Source: Cyclobacteriaceae bacterium
Lineage (GTDB): Bacteria > Bacteroidota > Bacteroidia > Cytophagales > Cyclobacteriaceae
Assembly (NCBI GenBank): GCA_019638395.1
Contig: JAHBTX010000001.1
Coordinates: 372,001 to 436,000 of the forward strand
Direction: 5' to 3'
DNA length: 64,000 bases
Each line of letters begins with the position of its first letter. Position 1 is the stretch's first letter. Of this stretch, positions 6,967-15,996 are shown piece by piece. The notes under the pieces are model-generated. The model had not been told where the DNA came from. It saw nothing but the letters and a program-made list of their open reading frames with translations, and did not search any database. Made by a program: the position numbers and the translations under genes.

Positions 6967-8752
6967 AAACTCCATTGGGCTGATTAAATACTGCTTCGGC
7001 AAAAGAGCCGTTCGTGCCAACAAAATCAATCCTAAAGCCTTCCAAACCCTTTATCATAAATTTGTGTTTACCTGTTGGTACCAATTCATATTCGGGCTGC
7101 CCAGGTACGGTAAGATGCAACGTTGTATTCTTTACAAAAAACTTCACCACAATACCGCCCAGTTCAAATTCGCCTGCATACAATGCCAAGGCTTCTTTGC
7201 TGATATCAACTTTGATAGGTGTGCGCTTAAATTCAAGCGCGGCCAACGTGGGCTCAATCTTTATAGCAACTTTACTTATCTCTCCTACCTCATTACCAAA
7301 AAACTGAAACTGAGTTGAATTTTCATTGGTAGTTGTATCGGCCTTTCCATTTTCAATTGCATACGAATCAAACACATCATAATGATGATGAGCCAACCAC
7401 AACTTCATTCTTTTAAAATTAGCGATCAGGGAATCGCGATCGTAGGTTATCGTGAACTCGCCATAAGCAGGGTGAGAATACTTTCCTGTAAACTCAGCCA
7501 ATATGCGCGAAGGCTTTGTTCCTTTTACCTTATTGGAAGATCGTGTGGCCGCGGCTTTCTTCTGTTCTGCCAAGGCTTTATCGCGTCTGTCTTTTAACTC
7601 TTTATTCCAATCGGTTGCCTTTACTTTCAGTATTCTATCGGAAATAATATTCCGTACCACCGATGGCACTGCTGAACCATTCTGATTAACCAATACTACA
7701 ATGCCCACACTATCGCTCGGAAAGAAAGAAGTATTAGCTGAAAAGCCATCAATGTTTCCGCCATGTTCAACACGGTAATGGCCTTTGTAAGAAGATAGAA
7801 ACCAACCATAACCATAATTGGAGAGGTGAACATCTGGATTGGTTTTATCTGGCAGACCCGCACCAATTACCATTTGCGAACTCATGGCTTCCGATACATA
7901 ACTTGCCGGAATAATTTCTTTGCCTTTAAACTTACCACCGTTGATCCAGGTAATAACCCAACTAGCCATTTCAGTTACACTGCTGTTAATACTTCCGGCA
8001 GGAGCCATTCCGGCAATATGATAGTAATCCATTTTTTCAATGATGGATTCATCTTTTAAACCATAACCCACTGCTATGTCGGTAGCCTTTTGCATTTCTG
8101 CAATTGACAGATTACTGCGTTCCATGCCGAGTGGTTTAAAAATTCGTTCGCGCACATTCTCTTCCCACGATTTGCCGGTAATTTTTTCTGCCACTACACC
8201 CTGTGCCAGAAACATAAAATTATTGTAATACCATTTCTCGCGCACACCGGCAAAAGGTTCTTGATAGGCGATGCGTTGTATTAAACTATCTTTTGAATCG
8301 GATGGAAACAAATACCAGGAAAAATCATGGCGTGGTAAGCCTGTGCGGTGACTCATTAAATCACGAATCTGAATAGTATTATTCATCTGATCGTTGAAGA
8401 ACTTCAGATCAGGAATGTATTTGGAAGGTTTATCTTCAAAAGCCAGTTTACTTTCACTTCGCAACTGACCCAGTACTGCCGATGTAAAAGCCTTGCTACA
8501 ACTGCCAATGGCAAACAGGGTATTGGGCGTTACCGCGATTTTCTTTTCATAGTCGCTGTAACCAAAACCTTTCGCATAGATAATTTTGTTCTTCTCAACC
8601 ACCGCTACTGCAAACCCCGGAGCTTTCCAGGTTTCTAACACTTTTTGCAACTCGGCATCGAGGCCTGCCAGGCGTGTATCAACTGTGGGTTTCTTTTGCG
8701 TGTATGCTACAATTGACAACGTGAAACTCAGAAGTAAGAAACCTGCTTTCAT
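6947..8752 (-). CDS. Exported serine hydrolase, class C beta-lactamase fold, with DUF3471-like tail
   Basis: A 601-residue precursor with a signal peptide (first 18-19 residues, ending AYTQ), so it acts in the periplasm or outside. The beta-lactamase/transpeptidase-like domain has the nucleophile motif SCSK (Ser84, Lys87), the YNN tyrosine motif (Tyr176, Asn178) and HGG (330-332) in place of KTG. The C-terminal part (about residues 420-600) resembles the DUF3471 domain often attached to these hydrolases. Substrates in this family range from peptides to esters and cannot be told from sequence. It starts 3 nt after the GH65 phosphorylase stop, so it is the last gene of the alpha-glucan operon. 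Confidence 0.85.
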   Translation of the reverse strand: MKAGFLLLSFTLSIVAYTQKKPTVDTRLAGLDAELQKVLETWKAPGFAVAVVEKNKIIYAKGFGYSDYEKKIAVTPNTLFAIGSCSKAFTSAVLGQLRSESKLAFEDKPSKYIPDLKFFNDQMNNTIQIRDLMSHRTGLPRHDFSWYLFPSDSKDSLIQRIAYQEPFAGVREKWYYNNFMFLAQGVVAEKITGKSWEENVRERIFKPLGMERSNLSIAEMQKATDIAVGYGLKDESIIEKMDYYHIAGMAPAGSINSSVTEMASWVITWINGGKFKGKEIIPASYVSEAMSSQMVIGAGLPDKTNPDVHLSNYGYGWFLSSYKGHYRVEHGGNIDGFSANTSFFPSDSVGIVVLVNQNGSAVPSVVRNIISDRILKVKATDWNKELKDRRDKALAEQKKAAATRSSNKVKGTKPSRILAEFTGKYSHPAYGEFTITYDRDSLIANFKRMKLWLAHHHYDVFDSYAIENGKADTTTNENSTQFQFFGNEVGEISKVAIKIEPTLAALEFKRTPIKVDISKEALALYAGEFELGGIVVKFFVKNTTLHLTVPGQPEYELVPTGKHKFMIKGLEGFRIDFVGTNGSFAEAVFNQPNGVFKAKRK

Positions 8753-8755
8753 GTT

Positions 8756-11044
8756 TTAGTTATTTAGTGTGATCGATTTTCCATTCATAATAATTTCCAA
8801 AGGCTCACCTTGCTCCAACACGGTATCTACCTTTCCACCCGCTCCCACTTTAACTTTGATTACCCGATCGCGAAACTCCAACCGGAATGAATAAGATTTC
8901 CATTGATCGGGAATAAACGGAGTGAAGTGCAGTTTGCCATCGCGCACACGCATACCACCAAAACCTTTTACCACACTCATCCACGTACCCGCCATAGAGG
9001 TAATGTGGCAACCTTCTTCGGTATCGTTATTATAATCATCTAAATCTAAACGGGCTGTGCGCAGATAAAACTCGTAAGCCTGTTCTTTATAGCCAATCTT
9101 ACTGGCTAAAATAACGTGTACACAAGGTGATAGCGATGATTCATGCACGGTCATCGGCTCGTAGAAATCAAAATTCTTTTTGATTGTAGCCAAATCAAAG
9201 TCATCTTCAAAAAGAAAAATACCCTGCAACACATCGGCTTGCTTGATAAAGCAAGAGCGTAAAATCCGATCCCACGACCATTTTTGATTAAGCGGCCGTT
9301 CGCTGGCCGGTAAATCTTTTACATTCATTAGCTCCTTATCCAAAAATCCATCTTGCTGCAGTATAACACCGCGCTTTTCATCCTTCGGGTAATACATCTT
9401 TTCGGTAATGTCCTTCCACTTTGCAGTTTCTTCTGATTCCTTGAAAGCGGTTTTAGAAGCAATTTCTGAATAGCGTTGGGCGTGATTCTGCTTTACAAAA
9501 TCAAGAGCCTGCAACGTAAAGCGGAGCGTCCATGCACCGAGGTAATTGGTGTACCAATTGTTGTTTACATTGTTTTCATATTCGTTGGGTCCCGTTACAC
9601 CGAGTATCACATACTTACTTTTTTCGTTCGACCAGTTAACGCGCTGCGCCCAAAAGCGAGAAATACCGATCAACACTTCCAAACCGTATTCCGCCAGGTA
9701 ATTCTTATCGCCTGTGTAGTCGATGTAATCGCGCATGGCATAGGCCATTGCACTGGTGCGATGAATTTCTTCAAACGTAATTTCCCATTCGTTGTGGCAC
9801 TCTTCCCCATTCATGGTAACGAAAGGATAAAAGGCCGCACCGTCTTTAAACCCTAGCTTCTCAGCATTCTCAATGGCTTTGCCTAAGTGCTTGTATCGGT
9901 AAACCAACAAATTGCGGGCTACTTTGGGCTCGGCCGTACTTAAGAAGAATGGTAAGCAATAGGCTTCGGTATCCCAATAGGTACTTCCACCATATTTCTC
10001 GCCTGTAAATCCTTTCGGGCCGATGTTCAATCGTTCATCTTCACCCGTATAGGTTTGCGTGAGTTGAAATATATTAAAGCGAATTCCTTGTTGAGCAGCA
10101 ACATCACCATCGATAGTTATATCACACTCTTCCCACTTGTGAGCCCATACGTTAGCATGGCCTGCAAATAGTTTTTCAAAACCTGTAGCAACAGCTGCTG
10201 CTAATTTTGATTTTGCATTCGCAGCCAGTTTGTCCTTAGCATGATTTTCGGATGACAAAACAACTGCGTATTTATAAACTGTTAATGTACTTCCTTCTTT
10301 AATGTCTGTTTCGATTACATTGTCAGCATACTTTTCCCGTTGGTTGGTTGTAACCTTTGCTGTAACATCTTTTCCATCATCTTGCAACTTAAACTGCATG
10401 GCTGTGCAAACATGAAAGTGCGTCTTTTTGGTTTGCGCGGTTACCAATGCCAGCCCGGGTGCTGCTTCTTTGTAAACTTCTTCCCAGAATTTTTCATCGT
10501 AATTCGAATCCTTGTTCACCACATCCGCATCCACCGGAAGTGTAAGTGTAATGGGTGCTGAAAAATTCAACGCTTTAATTTCATATCGGACTGCACCAAT
10601 CTCGCCATCGGCCATGGAGCAAAAACGTTTGGAATCAATCCTCAGCTTTTTACCATCGGGAAGTATGGCTGTAACCGTACGATGCAACAAGCCTTGCTTC
10701 ATATCGAGCACGCGTGTAAATGATTCAACTTTGCATTTAGCCAAGTCGAGAACCTGATCGCCAATCTTAACTTTGATTTCAATCCAACTGGGTGCATTCA
10801 ATACTTTGGCGAAGTATTCGGGGTAACCATTTTTCCACCAGCCCACGCGGGTTTTGTCGGGATAATAAACACCGGCCACGTAACTTCCCTGATGCGTTTC
10901 GCCTGAATAATCTTCTTCGAATGTAGCACGCTGCCCCATGCGGCCATTACCCAAGCTGAAAACACTTTCTGAAACTTTATTGTAGTGTGGGTTTAAACCT
11001 TCTTCAATGATGTGCCATTCGTGGTGTTTGAGGTATTGCTTCAT
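8756..11044 (-). CDS. mapA: GH65 disaccharide phosphorylase, probably maltose phosphorylase
   Basis: The 762-residue protein is full length for GH65. It has an N-terminal beta-sandwich, an (alpha/alpha)6 barrel from about residue 320 and a C-terminal beta-domain. The general acid is probably Glu488 in GVTGPNEYENNV, aligned with Glu487 of the Lactobacillus brevis enzyme. The late HESSLSPCVH segment matches the phosphate-binding loop. The reaction would be maltose plus phosphate to glucose plus beta-glucose 1-phosphate. The upstream pgmB gene supplies the mutase that consumes beta-glucose 1-phosphate, which supports phosphorolysis. Trehalose, kojibiose or nigerose specificity cannot be excluded. 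No signal peptide is present, so it is cytoplasmic. A 7-bp tandem repeat fills the spacer before its ATG. Confidence 0.88.
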   Translation of the reverse strand: MKQYLKHHEWHIIEEGLNPHYNKVSESVFSLGNGRMGQRATFEEDYSGETHQGSYVAGVYYPDKTRVGWWKNGYPEYFAKVLNAPSWIEIKVKIGDQVLDLAKCKVESFTRVLDMKQGLLHRTVTAILPDGKKLRIDSKRFCSMADGEIGAVRYEIKALNFSAPITLTLPVDADVVNKDSNYDEKFWEEVYKEAAPGLALVTAQTKKTHFHVCTAMQFKLQDDGKDVTAKVTTNQREKYADNVIETDIKEGSTLTVYKYAVVLSSENHAKDKLAANAKSKLAAAVATGFEKLFAGHANVWAHKWEECDITIDGDVAAQQGIRFNIFQLTQTYTGEDERLNIGPKGFTGEKYGGSTYWDTEAYCLPFFLSTAEPKVARNLLVYRYKHLGKAIENAEKLGFKDGAAFYPFVTMNGEECHNEWEITFEEIHRTSAMAYAMRDYIDYTGDKNYLAEYGLEVLIGISRFWAQRVNWSNEKSKYVILGVTGPNEYENNVNNNWYTNYLGAWTLRFTLQALDFVKQNHAQRYSEIASKTAFKESEETAKWKDITEKMYYPKDEKRGVILQQDGFLDKELMNVKDLPASERPLNQKWSWDRILRSCFIKQADVLQGIFLFEDDFDLATIKKNFDFYEPMTVHESSLSPCVHVILASKIGYKEQAYEFYLRTARLDLDDYNNDTEEGCHITSMAGTWMSVVKGFGGMRVRDGKLHFTPFIPDQWKSYSFRLEFRDRVIKVKVGAGGKVDTVLEQGEPLEIIMNGKSITLNN

Positions 11045-11058
11045 AGCTGAGGGAGTTA

Positions 11059-11142
11059 GTATTCGGTATTCGGTATTCGGTATTCGGTATTCAGTATTCA
11101 GTATTCAGTATTCAGTATTCGGTATTCGGTATTCGGTATTCA
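11059..11142. repeat. Heptanucleotide tandem repeat between pgmB and mapA
   Basis: Twelve perfect 7-bp units lie head to tail: four GTATTCG, four GTATTCA, three GTATTCG and one GTATTCA. The array fills most of the 95-bp spacer, ends 14 nt before the mapA start, and its last unit supplies the TGA stop of pgmB. The blocks of identical variants indicate growth by slippage. A change of copy number alters the pgmB-mapA spacing without touching either reading frame. Confidence 0.95.
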
Positions 11143-11784
11143 AAGTTTATCTAGGTTGCTTAAGTTGAAATCTGCGGTTTGTTTTACAATTGCATTTGCC
11201 TTTCCCAGTTGCTCTGGTGAACCAACGCCAACGCATTTCATACCGGCAGCCAGGGCCGCTTCTACCCCAGCCTCTGCATCTTCAAATACCACACACTTAT
11301 CGGGCGAAATACCCAGACGTTTTGCTGCCAGTAAAAATATTTCGGGATCGGGTTTGGTATGTTTGATCATGGTACCATCCACCATTGTGTCGAACAGGTT
11401 TGCTACACCCAGCAATTCAATTACGCGAGGTGCGTTTTTGCTGCTGGATGCCAATGCAACTTTCAGATTTTTCTTCCGGCAATCAACCAACATTTCCTTT
11501 ACACCAGAAAATATTTCTTCCGGACGTATTGATTCGATGTATTCAATAAACCATTTATTTTTTTTATCAGCCAAAGCTTCCTTTTCGGAATCAGATAGTT
11601 GCATGTTACCCAATGCCAACACGATTTCGAGCGAGCGCATGCGGCTTACACCCTTTAACAACTCATTGTGTTGAAGCGTTAATGTAATACCAAACTCGCT
11701 TGCCAATCGCTTCCATGCGATGTAATGATAATGTGCTGTATCTACAATTACCCCGTCCAAATCAAAAATTACGGCTTGAATCAT
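11140..11784 (-). CDS. pgmB: Beta-phosphoglucomutase (HAD superfamily)
   Basis: This enzyme converts beta-glucose 1-phosphate, the product of the neighbouring GH65 phosphorylase, to glucose 6-phosphate. The 214-residue protein opens with the HAD nucleophile motif AVIFDLDGVIVDTAHYH (Asp8 and Asp10). The helical cap contains KGVSRMRSLE, whose basic residue contacts phosphate in PgmB. Motif II is ALASSSKNA, the lysine motif is TKPDPEIFLLAAKRLG and motif III is CVVFEDAEAGVEAA. It lies 12 nt after the PfkB-kinase gene. Its TGA stop falls inside the heptamer repeat. Confidence 0.93.
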   Translation of the reverse strand: MIQAVIFDLDGVIVDTAHYHYIAWKRLASEFGITLTLQHNELLKGVSRMRSLEIVLALGNMQLSDSEKEALADKKNKWFIEYIESIRPEEIFSGVKEMLVDCRKKNLKVALASSSKNAPRVIELLGVANLFDTMVDGTMIKHTKPDPEIFLLAAKRLGISPDKCVVFEDAEAGVEAALAAGMKCVGVGSPEQLGKANAIVKQTADFNLSNLDKL

Positions 11785-11796
11785 GAATGTTATAAA

Positions 11797-12765
11797 CTAA
11801 ACATGCCCGCGGGCAATAATGGTATTGGTTTCTTCCAACGACTTAAATACCTCGAACGTTTTGCCCTGGGTGCGCAGGGCACCCAGCGCATTGGCATATT
11901 GGGCTGCGCCTACATAATCACCCGGACTCTGCACCAGGCCATACGAAAGGCCACCGGCAAACGAATCGCCACAGCCGGTAGTATCAATTACCCTATCAAC
12001 CTTTATAGAAGGAACTAATTCTTCTACAACTTTACCGCGCTTTTTAAAGTAAGTAAGACAACCGCGCGAGTCGAGAGTTACATATACACACTTTACACCA
12101 AGCAAAAGACAATGCTCTGCAAACGCCCGGATTTCCGCCCGGTCTAATTCTTCGGCATTAAAATCCTGGCTTTCATATTCTTTCTTAAACCAACTTGCAT
12201 GCGCTTCTTCGAGGTTCATTTTTAGCACATCGATAAACGGCAGCCATTGATCGCGATCAATCCAAAATTTGCGTTGGCGTTCGCCACTTACCAGGCACGC
12301 AGTGGTAGGGCCATGTGCATCGAAAATAATTTTACCCTTGCTTTTCTTTTTAAGGTACTTTAAAGTGTCTAACGAAATCTCATAATCGCTGATAGGAATA
12401 AAAACAAAAGCATCGCAATCCAACAGGTTGGTCACATCGGCTGGCAAAATCGGATCCATAAAGCCGGTTTGGCGCTCCAACCGATTATTCTGATCAATAA
12501 AACGCAAACTGATAATATCGCCCTGATCGTTGGCAGTGGTAATGTGTTTTAGATTAATACCCTTGTATCCTTCAAACACTTCTTCCACGTTATCATGATC
12601 TACTGCGCGTACGTGGCACACCGGTATAATTTCGAGATGATCGCCTGCCAACACCGACAAGGCAATTACCGGGTGTGTAACACAGCCCCACTTTTGAATC
12701 AGATCACCGTTATGAGTTACAATATGATCGCGGGGTATCGGGCCAATTACTGCAATGCGTTTCAT
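11797..12765 (-). CDS. PfkB-family carbohydrate kinase
   Basis: The 322-residue protein has the ribokinase/PfkB fold. The C-terminal signature DTTGCGDSFAGGLSYG (from about residue 265) holds the catalytic Asp and the anion hole, and FIPISDYEIS and KMNLEEA are in the middle. The N-terminus (KRIAVIGPIPRDHIVTHNGD) is the usual entry to the fold. Length is normal for this family. The phosphate acceptor is not evident; a sugar or nucleoside is possible. It lies between the ROK kinase and pgmB genes in the alpha-glucan operon with 23- and 12-nt gaps, so a role in the same sugar pathway is likely. Confidence 0.8.
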   Translation of the reverse strand: MKRIAVIGPIPRDHIVTHNGDLIQKWGCVTHPVIALSVLAGDHLEIIPVCHVRAVDHDNVEEVFEGYKGINLKHITTANDQGDIISLRFIDQNNRLERQTGFMDPILPADVTNLLDCDAFVFIPISDYEISLDTLKYLKKKSKGKIIFDAHGPTTACLVSGERQRKFWIDRDQWLPFIDVLKMNLEEAHASWFKKEYESQDFNAEELDRAEIRAFAEHCLLLGVKCVYVTLDSRGCLTYFKKRGKVVEELVPSIKVDRVIDTTGCGDSFAGGLSYGLVQSPGDYVGAAQYANALGALRTQGKTFEVFKSLEETNTIIARGHV

Positions 12766-12788
12766 ATCAGGCAGATTTTATGTTTGCA

Positions 12789-13703
12789 TTAGTTGTTTAC
12801 CAGAAATGCTGCGCCAAAGACTCCGGCACTATCACCCAACTTAGGTTTTAGAATTGGAGTCTCCAACCGTTTGTTATTAAAAATATGTTGGCGTAACGAT
12901 TTGAGTCCTTCCGTATAAATTGTATCAATGTTACCCACGCCCCCGCCAATTACCACCACATCCGGATCGAGAATATTCAGCACCACACTTAATGCAACGC
13001 CAAAGAAATGATGCAGGCGTTCCATGGTTTGAATAGCAAATGGATCGGTTCCGGATTTGTAGTCATCGTAAACTTCTTTCAGGTTTTTGGAAGCCCCGCT
13101 TATAGTGGCGTAATATTTTTCCAATGCCGGGCCAGCCAACACTTTTTCCACACAACCACTTTTACCACAATAACACGGTCCACCTGAAGCATCGAGAAAG
13201 TTATGTCCCCACTCCCCACCAATGCCGTGTAGTCCATTTATCACTTTGCCATCAACTACTACACCACCGCCTACACCTGTACCGAGAATAACTCCAAATA
13301 CAACTTTTGCGTGCGGATATTTTTCATGTGCAATACCCATATTGGCTTCGGCTAAGGCAAAACAATTAGCATCGTTGGCCATTGCTAATTCAATGCCCAA
13401 TAATTTTTCGAGATCAGCCTTAATAGGTTTGCCATTCAGGCTGGTGGAGTTACTATTTTTCATTAAGCCTGTTGCCGGATCAATGGTGCCCGGTGTGGCT
13501 ATTCCAAGGCGCTTGGGTTTATAACCTTGCGCAGCCTCCATCATTTCAACCACTTTTTTGATTTGACCTAAAATGTGCTCATACCCTTTATGACCTTCGG
13601 TGGGCACGCGGTCGCGAAACAGAACCTGGGTATCGGCAGCTGATTTAAGAACGGCACCTTCTACTTTAGTGCCACCCAGATCAATGCCCCATAAATTATT
13701 CAT
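12789..13703 (-). CDS. ROK-family sugar kinase, probable glucokinase
   Basis: The 304-residue protein starts with the phosphate-binding motif WGIDLGGTKVEGAV. Later come MANDANCFALAE (catalytic Asp), LGTGVGGGVVVDG and the ROK zinc site: a histidine in GGEWGHNF and three cysteines in CYCGKSGCVE. No DNA-binding domain is attached, so it is a kinase rather than a ROK repressor. In this operon the natural substrate is the free glucose released by GH65 and GH13, giving glucose 6-phosphate. Fructose or another hexose remains possible. It is 15 nt downstream of the GH13 gene. Confidence 0.85.
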   Translation of the reverse strand: MNNLWGIDLGGTKVEGAVLKSAADTQVLFRDRVPTEGHKGYEHILGQIKKVVEMMEAAQGYKPKRLGIATPGTIDPATGLMKNSNSTSLNGKPIKADLEKLLGIELAMANDANCFALAEANMGIAHEKYPHAKVVFGVILGTGVGGGVVVDGKVINGLHGIGGEWGHNFLDASGGPCYCGKSGCVEKVLAGPALEKYYATISGASKNLKEVYDDYKSGTDPFAIQTMERLHHFFGVALSVVLNILDPDVVVIGGGVGNIDTIYTEGLKSLRQHIFNNKRLETPILKPKLGDSAGVFGAAFLVNN

Positions 13704-13718
13704 CGGTAGATTATGAAT

Positions 13719-15356
13719 TTAGTTGCGCTTATACACCACTGCTTCCCAAGGCCTCAGCATTTGTAAAGCATCATCGGTATAGTTACCAATTACTTTAACC
13801 TTTTGGGCAGCGTGTACTTCTTCGGGTAAGTTAGTAACCTGATCAGAAAAATTAAGAACAATCAGCATTTTTTCTTGAGCCCGCTCGCGGTAGTAAGCGA
13901 AAATGTTGGGAGCGGTTTCAATGGGATGGTACGTACCATGCGAAAAGACGTTATTCGCCTTACGGAGGGTAGTTAATAACCTGAAATAGTTTAGTATCGA
14001 TGTCTCCCGCTGGTCTTGCTCTTCCACGTTTAACCATTGGTAGTTTTTGTTTACCGGCATCCAGGGCACACCGGAAGTATAGCCTGCGTGTTTACTGGTA
14101 TTCCACTGCATAGGCGTGCGGGCATTATCGCGGCCGGCATAGTTAGCGGCCTTCAGAAAAGTGGCCTCTGAAGTACCTTGCGCAGATGCTACAGCCCAAC
14201 CGTTTAATGTTTCAATATCTTTTGATTGCGAAACGGAATCCAATATGGTATTTGTCATGCCGATTTCATCGCCCATGTAAATGAACGGTGTGCCGCGCAT
14301 GGTTAGCAATAAAGTTAACAACAGCTTGGCGGATTGCTCCCGGTATTGTCCATCGTTACCCCACCGTGAGACCATCCGCGGAAAATCGTGGTTACCCAGA
14401 AATACACTTCCCCACCCACGATCGGCAAAAGTATCGTTCCATGTTTTGAAAACCTGTTTAAAATCTTTCATCGTCCAGGGCACAGGATCGAAGCGACCAC
14501 CCGGCCCTTGGTCCATAAACATGTGGCCAAAATGAAAGATCATGTTCAGGCCACGTTTCTCATCCAGGTAATCAAGCGCATTAGCTGGAGTTATTCCGGG
14601 CCCTTCGCCTACGGTTACAACATCGTATTTGTTCCAAAGCTTTTCGCGGGCTTCGCTAATAAATTCGCGCAAGCGCGGACCATTGGAATAGTACTTGCGA
14701 ATGGTCTCGTTAAAATCGTTGGTGTCGGTATCCGGAAAGCTGGTGCGCTTAGAGATTGCAGAGATAACATCCAGGCGCAAACCATCTACACCTTTATCCA
14801 GCCAGAACTTCATCAGCTTGTGTACTTCATCCCGAAGTTTCGGATTCTCCCAGTTAAGGTCGGGTTGCTTGCGCGAAAACAGGTGCAGGTAATATTCATC
14901 TGTTGCCGCATCTTTTTCCCACGCACTGCCACTAAAAAATGAAGGCCAGTTGTTGGGTGGCTGATCACCCTTGCCCGGTTTCCAAAAGTAATAGTCGCGG
15001 TAAGGATTTGTTTTGGATTGCCGCGATTGCTGAAACCATTCGTGCTCATCGGATGAATGATTCAATACTAAATCAATAATCAACTTCAGGTTACGCTGAT
15101 GCAGCCCAGTGAGCAGCTCATCAAAATCGGCCATTGTACCAAACTCGGGTTGGATAGCATAATAGTCGCTTATATCATAGCCACCATCATCGTTGGGTGA
15201 TTTGAAGATCGGGTTTAGCCAAACGGCATCAACACCTAAGCTTTTAATATAATCTAACTTTTGAATTATCCCGCGTATGTCACCCACGCCATCATCATCG
15301 GAGTCTTTAAAACTACTCGGGTAAATCTGATATACGATGGCTTCTTTCCACCACAT
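13719..15356 (-). CDS. GH13 alpha-glucosidase (oligo-1,6-glucosidase type)
   Basis: The 545-residue protein has the (beta/alpha)8 barrel and C-terminal beta-domain of GH13 alpha-glucosidases. It begins MWWKEAIVYQIYPSSFKDSD. The four conserved regions are visible: DLVLNH (95-100), GLRLDV with the nucleophile Asp196, VGEGPG with the acid/base Glu251, and FLGNHD with Asp324. A DSDDDGVGD calcium-type loop follows the first strand. There is no signal peptide, so it acts in the cytoplasm on imported malto- or isomalto-oligosaccharides. It starts 2 nt after the stop of the PIN-domain gene, so the vapBC-like pair and this gene share a transcript. Confidence 0.92.
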   Translation of the reverse strand: MWWKEAIVYQIYPSSFKDSDDDGVGDIRGIIQKLDYIKSLGVDAVWLNPIFKSPNDDGGYDISDYYAIQPEFGTMADFDELLTGLHQRNLKLIIDLVLNHSSDEHEWFQQSRQSKTNPYRDYYFWKPGKGDQPPNNWPSFFSGSAWEKDAATDEYYLHLFSRKQPDLNWENPKLRDEVHKLMKFWLDKGVDGLRLDVISAISKRTSFPDTDTNDFNETIRKYYSNGPRLREFISEAREKLWNKYDVVTVGEGPGITPANALDYLDEKRGLNMIFHFGHMFMDQGPGGRFDPVPWTMKDFKQVFKTWNDTFADRGWGSVFLGNHDFPRMVSRWGNDGQYREQSAKLLLTLLLTMRGTPFIYMGDEIGMTNTILDSVSQSKDIETLNGWAVASAQGTSEATFLKAANYAGRDNARTPMQWNTSKHAGYTSGVPWMPVNKNYQWLNVEEQDQRETSILNYFRLLTTLRKANNVFSHGTYHPIETAPNIFAYYRERAQEKMLIVLNFSDQVTNLPEEVHAAQKVKVIGNYTDDALQMLRPWEAVVYKRN

Positions 15357-15358
15357 AT

Positions 15359-15727
15359 TTAGACTAGCTTGATTCCTGGAATATATTGAAAGTCATTCTT
15401 GTTCAATGTATAAACAGGACTCTCATAGTAAAGTGCAGTGGGCGCAATTAGTATATCACTAATATAGGGATGATGTGACAGGCAATAGCGCTCCATCAGG
15501 TTAAGACTGATTTCAGAAATATGATTATTGATATGAATTACGGGAAAATTCTGAAGGTGCTTTTTTACCAAGGTTAACTCGCGTTTGTTAAGAACGCCTG
15601 AATAAAATTCAGCAGCTACAACGGCATTTATATAAAGATTCTCTTCACCAATCCCTTCACATTTTTCCCGAACTTTGAGATTTCCCTTATAAAGTTCAAT
15701 AATTATGTTGGTGCCCAGAATTACCAT
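15359..15727 (-). CDS. VapC-like PIN-domain protein lacking the first catalytic aspartate
   Basis: The 122-residue protein is a typical Bacteroidota PIN-domain toxin in length and pattern. VapC-type RNases need four acidic residues. Here Glu40 (VAAEFYSG), Asp91 (ISDILIA) and Asp112 (NKNDFQYIPG) are kept, but the first one is lost: the N-terminus reads MVILGTN where the family has DTN. The codon is GGC, one base from GAC. The enzyme is therefore probably inactive or strongly weakened. Its ATG overlaps the end of the antitoxin gene (ATGGTAA), showing translational coupling. It is followed after 2 nt by the GH13 gene. Confidence 0.8.
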   Translation of the reverse strand: MVILGTNIIIELYKGNLKVREKCEGIGEENLYINAVVAAEFYSGVLNKRELTLVKKHLQNFPVIHINNHISEISLNLMERYCLSHHPYISDILIAPTALYYESPVYTLNKNDFQYIPGIKLV

Positions 15728-15951
15728 TGAACTTTTCTCCAGGTGGACTTACGAATTTTATCAATTGATATCTTTGAATTTTTACCGCTTCCAAACGTCT
15801 TCCAGAATTTCTTTTTGTCCACAATACGTTTGCCTACTTTTTCAGGATCGACTACTTCAAATGCCAATACCTCTACAGTTTTTCCTACCAATTCTTTGGG
15901 TAATTGAAGCGAAAATATCTTTTTGGCCGGCTTGAGTATTTCCCTATACAT
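15721..15951 (-). CDS. Putative antitoxin partner of the PIN-domain protein
   Basis: The 76-residue protein has a beta-strand-rich N-terminus (FSLQLPKELVGKTVEVLAFEV) like AbrB/SpoVT-type antitoxins, then a lysine-rich, probably disordered tail ending WRKVQW that could wrap around the toxin. Identification rests on the 7-nt overlap with the PIN-domain gene downstream and on its size. A near-ideal promoter lies 15 nt upstream. Antitoxins of this type usually repress their own promoter, which here would also control the sugar genes behind it. Confidence 0.65.
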   Translation of the reverse strand: MYREILKPAKKIFSLQLPKELVGKTVEVLAFEVVDPEKVGKRIVDKKKFWKTFGSGKNSKISIDKIRKSTWRKVQW

Positions 15952-15966
15952 AAAAATTCTTTAGTT

Positions 15967-15996
15967 CAAAGTTATCACTTCATTTCATTGTTTCAA
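15967..15996 (-). promoter_or_regulatory. Promoter of the vapBC-like/alpha-glucan operon
   Basis: On the minus strand, TTG (15996-15994), a 19-nt spacer and TAACTTTG (15974-15967) match the Bacteroidota consensus TTG-N19-TAnnTTTG exactly. The -33 part lies inside the last codons of the DUF3179 gene. The antitoxin ATG is 15 nt downstream. Confidence 0.65.
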
